DNA of 55,000 nucleotides from Cruorifilaria tuberocauda (Eukaryota; Nematoda; Chromadorea; Rhabditida; Onchocercidae), in NCBI GenBank assembly GCA_013365365.1, contig JABVXU010000249.1:1-55000 (forward strand). Direction: 5' to 3'. The notes under the pieces are model-generated. The model worked only from the letters and a program-made list of their open reading frames with translations, made no database searches and had not been told where the DNA came from. This document shows positions 1 through 11,800 of the stretch, piece by piece (the stretch's first letter is position 1; each line of letters opens with the position of its first letter). A program made the translations under genes and the position numbers.

Positions 1-1352
1 AATGCCATGAGAGTGTTTACATTTCACAGATAATGTGATACATAGAAAAATAAATGTTGGAAAATATTTGAGACTAGAGATTAAGATCGAGAGATTTCTT
101 GATATTTCGAGTTTCACAACAGGTATGGCTAAAACTAAAATGTCGCTATTAATTCTGGTAGTTAGGTTTCATTAATTAGATTTTTGTAATTTAATTACTC
201 GTGCGTTATTTTTGCAACTTTTATCTTTTTTCATCTTTTATTATAAATTATTCATTTTATATCTGATGTACAAATTAAAGTTGCTTTTTCGTTTTACCTT
301 TTCTTTTGTTTCATTTTAATGAATAAAATTTCTGTATTGTATGAATTCACATATTAATTCAATAGCAATCTTTGTTTTATTAATTGCGCTATTAAAACAA
401 GCGCAATATGCAAACACGCCGACGTACGTGCAAACAAGCACACCGACGTACAGTCGGATTTCGTTGTTGTTAAATTATTAATTAAATATAACTTAAAAAG
501 TTCCTTTATTTTCTCTAACTTCACGTGTGAGAAGTTTGGTTTGCGTTTACGTTTATTAAGTTCGTTTACGATCGAAGTTTTGACTTTTACGCTTCTCGGC
601 GTCACCTGCGTACGCTTTCTCAAAGTAATTAAACATTCATATTTTCCAAAACGTATCAAGAATTTCTATTATCGTGAGTTTTACTTAAATAGTTAACTTT
701 TTTGGAATATATTCATCCTGATTCATAATATCAATCATTAACATAATTAAGGAATTGTTTGATGTTTATATAAGTTAGTGAATGAATACTAAGTATACTT
801 TTTACTTGCATTATCAAGATTACCAAATGCTTTTTCACGATAATTTTTACAGCTTCCTATGATTCTCTTCAAACTTTTTGTTATCAAATCAATCAGCTTT
901 TTATAAATTCCTCCACTCTAAGGCATTTTTGAAATCATATCATTCAATTTTATTCCTAAACAAACGAATATTATCTGACCGAGAAATCTAAGATTGATTA
1001 ATGATTGTGATAAACAATGATAAGTATGATAATTCTTTCAGTTTCCAACAGTTACCAAATTTCATAAAATCATTTTGTTCTCAAATATTACTAAAAAACC
1101 TAAAAAAGAAATTTAAGTATTTTATACTTGAAGTGAGGGAGGTGTGAGTTCACTTCAATCATTCTTATCATTTCTGCTTTGAATTTTTTTTTCACTAATA
1201 TAAATAAAATAACATGAATTGGTTCTAATTCATGTTAATTTTCTTATCAGTAAGTGATATGATAAATATCAAATGCATAAATTACGGTGATATATCAAAA
1301 ATAATTTCTTCATGGAAATAATACCAAGCAAACGATGTGAATCGTTCACGTT
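1..1352. other. Intergenic, no gene seen
   Basis: AT-rich sequence upstream of the tRNA gene. No reading frame here looks coding: the open frames are short, lack splice context and have no recognisable domain. The only structure noticed is a small imperfect direct repeat around 409-451, listed separately. Confidence 0.6.
409..451. repeat. Imperfect short direct repeat
   Basis: Two adjacent units, 409-427 and 429-451, both begin TGCAAAC and end CCGACGTAC; the second carries a 4-base insertion. They stand out as a GC-richer island in AT-rich DNA. Function unknown. Confidence 0.6.
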
Positions 1353-1425
1353 GCCGGATTAGCTCAGTGGTTAGAGCGTCTGTCTTGTAAACAGAAGGCC
1401 GCAGGTTCGATTCCTGCATTCGGCA
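1353..1425 (+). tRNA. tRNA-Thr (anticodon UGU)
   Basis: A 73-nt cloverleaf with no intron. The acceptor stem pairs 1353-1359 with 1418-1424 (one G-T pair), with discriminator A1425. The D arm is GCTC/GAGC (1362-1365 with 1374-1377). The anticodon stem is TCTGT/ACAGA around the loop CTTGTAA, placing the anticodon TGT at 1386-1388, which reads threonine ACA codons. Internal RNA polymerase III promoter elements are intact: an A box at 1360-1370 (TAGCTCAGTGG) and a consensus B box at 1404-1414 (GGTTCGATTCC). No run of four T follows within the first 100 nt, only TTT at 1438-1440 and another shortly after. CCA is not encoded, as usual in eukaryotes. Confidence 0.98.
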
Positions 1426-2868
1426 GTGATTAATACTATTTGAATGTTTCATTACAACAATAAAACTATTGATCAGGCGCACTCCCAACTTTATTGCCAT
1501 CAAGCTTTCATTTGGAACATAAAAAAGTGTACGTCAAACTTCCAAATTTCACTACTTTTTCATTTGGAATGAAGTAAATTACAGATTAAACTCTCAAGTT
1601 TGGGTCATTAGCTCACTTACGTCACGCAGAGTCATGCACGTGTACTATCGATATCTGTCACTGTAATGATGCATCATGATCGTGATGCATCACTTGGATC
1701 AATATATAATTGTTTTCACATGTATCACCTTTCCTGAATACGTTTGATCAGGCCATGTACAGTAATTGTAACATCATGATTTGATAACTGGTATCGGTGA
1801 GAAAATACTGTATCATATCATGTAAGGAAATTTTGAAACACGGAAATCATGATGAATCAGTGAATTTGCGTGAATTTCGAGGGGAAATGGATAGTTTTAT
1901 CCTAAATTATGTTGTTATTTCTTTTTTTCGCGAAATATTTTCTTGGAATTTTGAGTTTTTATTTAGTGTTTTTTTAATTTACTTTTTTATTTACTTTTTT
2001 TTTATTTACTTTAATTCTAAAATTCACTGAGTTGATTATGACATTCTATTTTAGTTTAATTCATCTAATTAATCTAATTAATGGTTCGTATGCTTATAGA
2101 GAGGGACTTATAGAAAGGAATTTTCAAGCTAAACTTGAGCTTATGTGGAGTTATTTTCAATTACATTGTTTCCATTGTACAAGTCAAGTATTCATCTTTG
2201 CTATTAATTGTAATGAAATATGAATTGTCGAATAATCTATGGATTATTAAAATATCAGTTTTACTTAGCTTTCAGATTATACTCTTATCGATATAAGTAT
2301 TAATTCCAGTAATTATTTATGATTAAATTAAAATTTTTTGTAAGATCATTCCAATATATAACATTTCTAGCTATTTAAAATTATGGCATCTTAAATTATA
2401 ATTCTTTTTTTTTAATTTAGAATTTTTCCCAGAAATTTTATGTTTTCACCATAGCTATGATATCACTTGTTATAAGGAATGATTTCTTTCCTTTAATGAA
2501 TTAGCATTTAGTGGAAAGAATAAAAATTAATTGTAAGATCGTTAAAAACCATGGAATAAGTTAAATTTTATTCAAGGGCAAGGGCCGCATTTTATTGATT
2601 CTATTTCTATTTCTTATTGTTTAATGTAGGAGAAAACTTCGATATTTGTCTGTTTGCTTGCGATTTATATTCGGTTATAAAGAAGAAGGAGAGAGAAAGA
2701 GAAATCATGGTTGTTATCTGTTTCAGTTCGATTGTCCCCTCTTCTCAAAATTTTCTTTTTCTAGTTGTTTATAACGATTTTGTTCATTGAGATTGCTTAA
2801 TTGATGGCGAAGACGTATGTAAACCTTTAATTAAATTTAATTCATTAATAAGAAAGACGTTTTTAAGA
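1426..2868. other. Intergenic region upstream of the Tudor gene
   Basis: Probably holds the promoter of the multi-Tudor gene. No coding exon was recognised. It contains a pair of palindromic decamers (1667-1692), a T-rich tract near 1920-2030 and a purine-rich stretch near 2680-2703. Two open frames at 1797-2030 and 2032-2223 are T-rich and not convincing as protein. Confidence 0.5.
1667..1692. promoter_or_regulatory. Paired palindromic decamer, possible bZIP-type site
   Basis: The 10-base palindrome TGATGCATCA occurs at 1667-1676 and again at 1683-1692, so the whole block is itself a near-perfect dyad centred on GATC. Tandem self-complementary sites are what a dimeric factor would bind. Each half resembles the TGATGCA core of ATF/C-EBP-type sites, but assignment to a factor is inference. 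It lies about 1.2 kb upstream of the Tudor gene start and about 240 bp after the tRNA. Confidence 0.35.
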
Positions 2869-5800
2869 ATGCATAAAACAGATAACAGCGAGTGGATTAC
2901 ATCTGATAATCGTAACGTAGTACCGCATTCGACAAAGCAAGGATATATTCAGAAAGGATTTTTCTATAAATGTCTTCTGAGTAAGTTGACAATTTTGTTA
3001 ATTAAATTGCTCATTGAGAAAAGTTTCTGAAAAATTCCAAATATTAAAACATAAAGATTTTACGGCTTATTAGAGATTAGTAGATTACAAGAATTTAGCA
3101 TTTATTGCTTAAAATATGATTTGTTGTAAGATATTTAAAATTATCAAAGTTCAGTAAGCGAAGCACATAATTACTTCTGCATGAAGGTTGAATGAAGTTT
3201 CGTCACAAAGGCATAATTTTAGATGAGTTTTGGACAATACTTATCAAATTAATTTAGTGTGAAATTTTCGCACTGGATAGTAATATGCATCATACTGTTC
3301 TTTTTGTAATCCTTTTTATAAACAACTTGAATGTAAGCATGTTAATTTCTACAGTTGTTTATATAAGTTTTTTCTGATTCCTTATTTTCTTCCCATAAAA
3401 GATCTAGTTTATATGATTTGTTAATACAAGCAATTTCTTTGTAGAGAATAAAACGAAGGATCTGGATGATTTCGGTTTACTCTATGAACCCGTTCGAATG
3501 GCATTAGCTACAAGAGTTCAGATGTCTAATTTACCGCCTTTGCTACTACCAGTAATTGCTAAGGAATATATTCAAGCTCGCATCTCGTATGTTGCTGGTA
3601 ATGTTTGAGTTGATTTTTTTAGTTATCGTAATTATGGTTAACATATTATTTTTTCAAGTCAGATAAATTGCATAAGTTTTGATTCTTTGCTTTAGATTTC
3701 GATAGACTATTTGCACAGTTAGAAAACAATGCACGGACAATAATAAACATAGGCAGAAGACTTGCAGATCTTGCAAAACAAAGACATAAGCCATTATGTA
3801 ATCCAGAATGTGGTACTGTCGTAGCGGCATTGTAAGTTTTCTCTTTTTTTTTTCATATAGGGAATATTTTTTCAAGTATTTCGTGTGATGAGAATGAATT
3901 GTATTCTTTACTTCTTTAATTCTTGGAGTATTGAGAATCATAAGAAACGTTTTCTAGATATTCAGCTGATCATTGCTATTATCGGGCCTCCATTTGTTCT
4001 AAAGCTGGTATTGATTCTATGGTTGTAAGTTTTCTTTCTCCATTTTTTTTATTTCCTTACTATGACATAAAAAAATGGTTGTTTGCATTCGTTCGTTTCA
4101 AGTAGTAAAAGTGGCATTATTGGTACAATTACTCTGCAAAACTTCCTAAATCCTTTCATTTTCTTTCTGTTAAGGTATTTTATATTGATTACGGAAATAT
4201 GGCATCTGTTAGCATGAACGATGCTTTTCTACTGAAAGATCCGTATCTATTATCAGTTCCCCCACAAGCTGTACAACTGATCATTCAAGATGTGGGAAAG
4301 CCTCGATTGACTTCGGATCAAATCAGAAATTTGATCATTGATCAGACCATTGCTGCACAGATAAGTACGGTATTTTTTTTTATGGACTCAGCTCAACAGA
4401 ACACGGAAATCTAAATCAAATGCAATAAAAAGTCGTTGATCGTATGATAGATATTGAAATCACATTCATAAATAGTTTTCAACACTCAGTTATTAAAGCC
4501 GCTGAGATCATGGATTGGTATATAATTCAAGCAACATCATAACTGTTTATAAACATGAACAATAAAGCTCATTTCATTTTGTCTTTATACATTTGTTAAA
4601 AAAGTAACAGGAAAGAATTGTAGAAATTAGTTAAATGTTATCATTTATTTGTTTTTTTAGATGATGTAAGTGGGAATGGTGAATCGTTTATTGCAAATTT
4701 ATTTGTGAAAGACGAGAAAAACCGAAATGTTAATCTCGCGGAAGTAATACTAGGTGAAAGACCAGCTCCAGCGTTGCCTGTCCCGAGACGTCAGTTTTTT
4801 ATTATCATTCAAGACTCTTTAATTTTTTTTAATTTTGAAATATTCAGTTGTGACAAAATAAATGTTTTGATGAACTTCATTCTGGTGGCACGTTTGCTTC
4901 GTCACTCTCATGTTGCAGCTTCTTAACTAGTGTTGCTTTAGTTGTGTTGTACGTCTTACACACATTGTGTAGAAGTATAGAAGCTTTAAGAATGCAGAAT
5001 TCCAAGAATGAAAAATCTGTTGCTTTCTGTTTTCCGAAGAACAGCTCCTGTAAAGTTAGTTGTACAGCAGAATATTTCTCTTCCTTATTTGTTGTTTGCA
5101 AATTGATATTTTAAATTGCGAAAATTTTGCAGCGGTTACCATTGACAGTTTTTCGGATAGTGAAGACGAACCAATGATTTACACATACCAAAGTAAGTTT
5201 TCCTTCTTTGATTTTTATAAGTTTTTTATGCTTTACATAGGATTTTGATCTCTATTTTCTTCTTATCACACTAAATTCAATAATATTTTCACATATGCTT
5301 TTCTAATATGTTTTGGAATATGATGTTATGACCGAAAAGCATATTACAGTGTTTCTGAAGGCTTGAGCATTTTGATCTTATAGTGATATTGTTTCTTTCA
5401 TTTTGATGAAAGTTGCTGATGCAAAATTAAATATATTAAATATTTTTGCATAAAATATACCAAAATTTGCAAACGTCAGCTCTTTATAGGTAGTGGTCAC
5501 AGTTTCAACAACGATAAAATTTGTGAAGGTTCTAATTTCTCTAGAGGTCCTTTCGAAATAATTTCTAATTTCTTTCGTTAATTTATTGGATGTGTAGTTT
5601 TTCTCTAAAATCTACTCCAAATTTTATCCATTCAGATGAGCAGTGCATTAGCAGAAAATTCTCGGCACATAGTCGAAATTCGAAAATTAATTTGAAGATT
5701 TGGGAAACGTATCCATTAATTCATTAATAGTTTTGACGAGTTTAACAGTTGAAGAAGTAATAATAGAGGATTTGAAGGTGGTGAACGGAATAGAACTTAC

Positions 5801-8800
5801 ACGAATAATTGTGGCTTTAGGAAACAAAATAACGGCAATTTCCCGAGCAGCTTTCGTAATAACATCAACTGTAATTTCAACGATTATAGCGATGCTGCAA
5901 GTAGGTGATAAAAATTTATTATCGACTCATCAAGTTGAGGATTTAAAGTGATTTTTGCAGCACGCTATAATTCTGAGAAACTTTTAGCTCCTGAACATTC
6001 GGGTTATCATAGAAATGGTTTTGCAAAAAATAAAAGCAACGGTGAGAGTAAAAGACAAAGATCCGTTGGTTGTTTTACTGTTCGTTCTTATATAAACAGT
6101 AACGAAATTGCAGAGAATAATTACACTGGTGGCTGCTTGAGTTCAGAATATGGTGAATCGAGGAGAGGCAAGTTAATTTTCCAGATATAAACGTTTCAAG
6201 TCGGGTAGGTGGAACACTTTATATAATTTTTAATGAAACTTGCAGGGAATCGTTCACTGCGTTTATCAAGAAGAGGTGAAGAATCGCATTGGTCGTTCCT
6301 GGATCATAATACTCATGTTTGTTCTTTCATATATAATATATCTTTTTCTATACTTTTTATTTACTTTAATTTATTTCATCCCTTCGAGCTTGTAAAGAAA
6401 TTACAATTACAGCATGATAATACTGCTGGTGACAAGAGTGGTTGGAAGTCAGGTAATTGGAAAGTGGCATATAATGCAAATGGAGTAGAAACGTTTAATT
6501 GCTCTATCAACAATGGTTTCAAAAAAAAGGTGGATCGGGAAAACTGGGTTGTGAATGAAGGCGAATGGGAAATAAATGGTGATGGTTGCAAGCTTAGTAA
6601 TAAAAATCATATCGAAGCATTCGAAAGAACAGTTGAAAATTCTGCAGCTTCTTCAACACGCAGTAATTCTGATGACATTGGAAGCCGAAAGAATACAAAA
6701 TTTGTAAGAAATATACTTCTTCACTTTTTTTTTCTATTTCTTATCTCTTTGTGTAATTAAATTTTTAGGTCTTTTTATGATCCACTTTACGCTAGATATT
6801 TTATGTTTTTTTATAAATTTTTATAAAACCTTTTATGGAAAATAGCAAGATTTGAGATATCAGTGTAGATGTTGCTTACAAATCTAGAGACGAAATCGGA
6901 ATGAAGATTAGGAATTTGACAACGGTCATTAGCGTAAAATTAAAGACAGGTGATTAATAAAATAGATCAACTTACATACTGATCTTTGTCTGTTTTGCAT
7001 TCCCGGGAATGCAGTATCCTAACGACTAGAAAGTGAAACTTAACGATTCATGGTAATTTAACAGTATTATTAAAAATTAGTGTACCATCATTGTTCCTAT
7101 TTTCTTTCTATTTCTATTTTAGTAACATGTACATTTAATATTGGCTTCAAATATTTAAGATTTTAAATAACTGGAGATTTCAGTGCTCTGAATCGATTGA
7201 ACCTTCTGAAAATTTATCAATAAATACATTTGCCTCATCTGCACGTGATTTGAAGATTACTGAAGGAGCTGACAGAATTAAAACTGCAATAAATGAAGGT
7301 CTTTCAAATTATGAGGTAATTCATTTCATGAATTACTCTGCATTGTAATCAGTGCATAAATATTTTTAAATTTCTGAAGACGTTTTAGTTATTAATTTTA
7401 ATGACTTTTTTCCTAGATTATAAATTATTTTCTAGACATCTGAGATCTAATAGATCATTTCATTATACTTCCCAATCATTTCGAAATTTCAATGCTGTTG
7501 TTATTCTTATCTGTAGTATTACCTTTATCTCATTTATATTATTTAATTAAACCTGGCATTAGCAGATTGGTAGATGAAAGACACTGAGTAGTTTAGAAGT
7601 AAACAAAACATATATTACTAGAGTTTCAAGAAAAACTGCATGCTGAAAATCCTGAATTCTGTTGAGAAAGTGAGAAGTGGGACATGAGATTCTTTTTTCC
7701 TTATCTTAACATTTTTAATACTTAACAAGAAGGGTGAGAGCTAATATTCAAATTTTAGTAGCAATAATTAATGAACGTCTAATCTTATTTGCTGCTCATT
7801 ATTCGGTCCTGAGAAAGATTATATTCTCTTTATGACATGATATTTCTTCGCTTATTGAATGTCTATCTTTTTACCTAATGTTCCCATTTTTTTCTTTTTT
7901 TTGTTTGATGAAGTTACTTTTTATTGTAAAATTTGAAAAAATTTTTAATGTCTAAAATTTTAGTTAACATTACGGATACTCACTTCTGTTATCGTTAAAG
8001 TTGAATTTTTTAAAACATGTTGAGGAAATATTATTTAGACACCGATTGAAACAAATAATGCTCATTTTTCATCCAGCATACTTAATCATATCGAATCAGC
8101 AAGCCTTGAAGAAATCAAATTCGGTGATACTGTTATTGGTCTACGCTCGGATGACTTGGTGAGATTTTATATGATTTTTTGAATTCATTGTATGCTAATC
8201 ATTCGATCAAATCATAGATGAGCTTTTTTTCCATTTTTTTTGAGGTTCAATCACACTTTCTGTATGACTGCATCATTTTTCGTTTTTCTTGATTTTCAAT
8301 TACAACTGAAATTTTAACTCAAAAATTTTACTACATTTATGCGAAATTATATCATGCATTTCTTAGGCAAATGCTGATCCATTATCATTTTTTGTACAAT
8401 TGGATCGTGATAAAAATAGCATTAACCATTTGGCGCTGTCAGATGCTCAGTTGCCCGCTAATCTTCCAAAGTTATCGTCATTCGAAATTTCTCAAGCCTG
8501 TCTTGGTTTTTTCATGGGATATTATTATCGAGCAGAAATTGTTGGCGAAGAAAATAATATTAAGTATGTTTTCATATCTAAAATACGAAGTTCACATGCT
8601 GATGAAGTATAGCCGAGGATTATTTTTAAGATGCTTCGTCCTATGTAAAGAGTGTTTTATCCAACTTTTAAAAAATTTAAAGCAATTTTATTACGTGCTA
8701 AAAGTTAAAAGAAATGTAGTGTTTTTGTTGATACCTGTTCCATACCAAAGAAACCGCCAGTGGAAATCGGTATATGAAAATTTTTTTAATCTTGCATGGA

Positions 8801-11800
8801 ATTTCTAAGCAATTTCTTATATAACTCTTATCTTTTTCTTTCCGTGTTTCTATTATTTTCATTAGGCCGTGCACAATGAGGTTTATAAGCCAAATGTTAT
8901 TTCTTTGAAGGAAAAGAATCCTATTCGTTGACTATGGTAATGTGGAAGATGTGGAAACATCTATACTTTACGTTATCAATAATTCTCTTCCCAGTCAATT
9001 TTATACAACAAGGAGATTAGCCTTCCATTGCCGACTACATGGTATTATGCCAGTAGCTTCTAAAGTCAGTTTGATCATTTGTTGAACAAACTTTTTTCTC
9101 AATAATTTTGCTTGATAATAATTTTGAGACTAGTATTTTTTACATATTACTAGTTCAAAAAGTAATATAACTAATTAAAATACCCAGATGAATGGTAACT
9201 TGTTTAAACAGTTCAAGAAATAAAGTGCTACATTTCAAAAATTGTAGAAATCTGTTCATATGTTCCTGTGAGATCCAAACTTGAAATGTTTTTTATAATT
9301 TAGAGTTGTTAGATTTAAGGGATTGAAGGGATAAAGATTTAGGGATTGAAGCTTTAAATAATCTGATGATATTTTTATGATTAAATTAATTAAAATCATG
9401 CAGCGTATTTCACTGAATCTTTCTGGGTTGGTTGGATTAGTGGCAATGCTTTAATAGCTTATGGAATTCTACGAGATCTGATGAGTGTTATTTCGAAGTA
9501 TCAAGAAACGAAATGAAGCTCGTTTTAAATGATTTTAATTTTTTTATGGTATATTTCTTGAGGATTTGCATTTGGAATTTTTGTTTTTTTCTGAAAAATT
9601 TCTGATACGTATGAATGCAACTTATTTTCCAGCATGCATTCGATTTGGAAACTCGAAAGGTATTCTCAGAATTGACCGCTGATCAGAAGCTATTCATATG
9701 TTTCTTGCAGCAATCAGTCAAAGATATCTATGAAGTAACAATTATGCTCAGCAATGGACGTTTCGTTTCTGATATCTTGATTTCAAGGTACACGTTCAGA
9801 AATGATGCTCGTTAGACTTCAGAAAGTTATTAGCATTTCATTTTATCACTGAAACACGCTTTTGATATAAAAGGATGATTTCTAGAGGTTTGGCTGTTCC
9901 ATTCAAATGGGGTATCGGACCACTGATACCGCTTTATGAAGCATTGGATATTGTTCGATCTGACGATTGTGATCATGTTCACCCTATTTTTACTGTTCAA
10001 TTAGCAGATAGTCTTGAACTGCTTGAACAGGTGAATTATAATTTAAGATATTTTTTTACCTCAACCGATTACGACTTCTCTTATAATTCCAATTTTTTCT
10101 TGCTTCTGGAAGAGGAATTAATTTTTCCTTAATTTTTTTTCGGATCTTATTATATAGTGTTCTTGATTCGGCAGTGCTTAATTATATTGTTTTAAAAACA
10201 TTATTAAAATATTACAGTTAATACAAAATAGGATGATATGAGCTTGTTTTCACTAACAGAAAATTCGACCAGCGATCTGTTCTTATGGAGCAACGAGAAC
10301 ACGTTCAGATGTATGCTGCCATATATGAAAAAATAAAATTTAAATGGTTTCTCCCTGAATTTTCAGTTAAACAATGAGTGCGTGACTAGCAAAAAAACGA
10401 TAGAAGCACCACAAATTGGCGATGTTGTTATTTCATACTTTGAAAAATCCCCATATCGGGCTGAAATTATCGCCATGGAAATAGATGGTATTAATATAAC
10501 ATATCATGTGCGTTATGTAGATTATGGCAATGATAACCTCTGCAAAATAGAAGAATTATTCGCATTGGATAGAGACGAACAGCCTGATGTAAATTTATTG
10601 TATTTATTTTATTTTTTAGGGGTAAAAACTTATAAAGGAATGAATATTAAAATCATGTAATATAACTGCATTCCAATATGAAGTAATGGAGTTGAATAAT
10701 AAAAAACATTTAATTCTGTCCCAATATAATATATTTGGTGAATGATTTTATTTTTCAGTGTTTCTAATAAGAAAGAAAGGCAGTTTCCACATATCATTTG
10801 CTTTGATTTTTAATAATGTTATTAATATTTGATATAATGGATTTCTTAATTTATTTCATGGTTTTTATTTAGAAAATACTTTATACTCCTCGACAAGGTT
10901 TCCGGTGTCGAATCGATGGCGTCCGACCTTTAAATTATGAAGAACAGTGGTCCGAAGAAGTACAGAAATGCATCGACGATTTGTTAGCTCCTTCCATCTT
11001 ATTTGAAGCCTTTGTTGGTAGTCCCAGTATGGACGAAGTTTATCCTATCAGAGTAAGTTTTTTATCTGAAAAAGAAAGCATACCAAGACATAGACCATCT
11101 CTGCTTTTTTTCTTGAAGAGAACTGATAGTCGTATTTGTCATTACACTTCAAAATATTTCATGCGAGAAATTTCGAGAATTTTTGAAAACTAATAGCCAA
11201 TAATAACAGATTATGGTACCCAAGAATCAGTTAAATGAAAAGGATGGCGTCGAGACTGATGAAGTAAATAACGTTAATGATAAAGTTGAACTAGCGAACT
11301 GGTTAATTGCAAAAGGTTACGCAGAAATGCCAGATATTTGGAAAGACTATTCAATAAAGAATTTATTAGCTGATGGACAATATAAATACGAAATGATTAT
11401 CACAGAAGTCGATGGACAAATCATTTATGCAAGGCCACACATTTTTGCTGAACAATATCACAAGATGAAGAAGGTTATACAGATCTTTGAGACAGTTTTT
11501 TAGTTCATATGTACGTTTTGTTTCTATTCAAATTTTTTAAATCTGAATTTAATAAAATTTAGTGTTTCTTTCTGTAAATCGTTTCTACTGTAGGTGTATT
11601 GGATCATTCTTTTTTCTATTATTTGAGCTGCTGATATTTAACTGAAAAAAAAATGAAATTTTAAAATATAAAGGTATGTCAAACTTTCAACCTTTTTAAG
11701 TTTAGGCACTTGCAAATATTAAAACAATTCCTCTTTCATCCGGTGCAACTGCTGGCCTGATTTCTTTCAATAATGAAAATAAGCGGGCTATGTTGGTCTC

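Noticed and set aside
1282..1503. 73-residue minus-strand open frame containing an RMQESNLRPS-type segment
   Set aside because: It is the reverse complement of the tRNA-Thr gene, a familiar false protein call; there is no independent support.
5700..5951. 83-residue Ile/Val/Thr-rich open frame inside the Tudor gene
   Set aside because: An alternative frame on the same strand gives a Tudor-linker-like N/R/G-rich sequence that splices in phase on both sides, whereas this frame does not.
8371..8808. 145-residue + strand open frame over a Tudor exon
   Set aside because: Shadow frame: the exon at 8367-8563 in the other frame matches the Tudor module and splices in phase.
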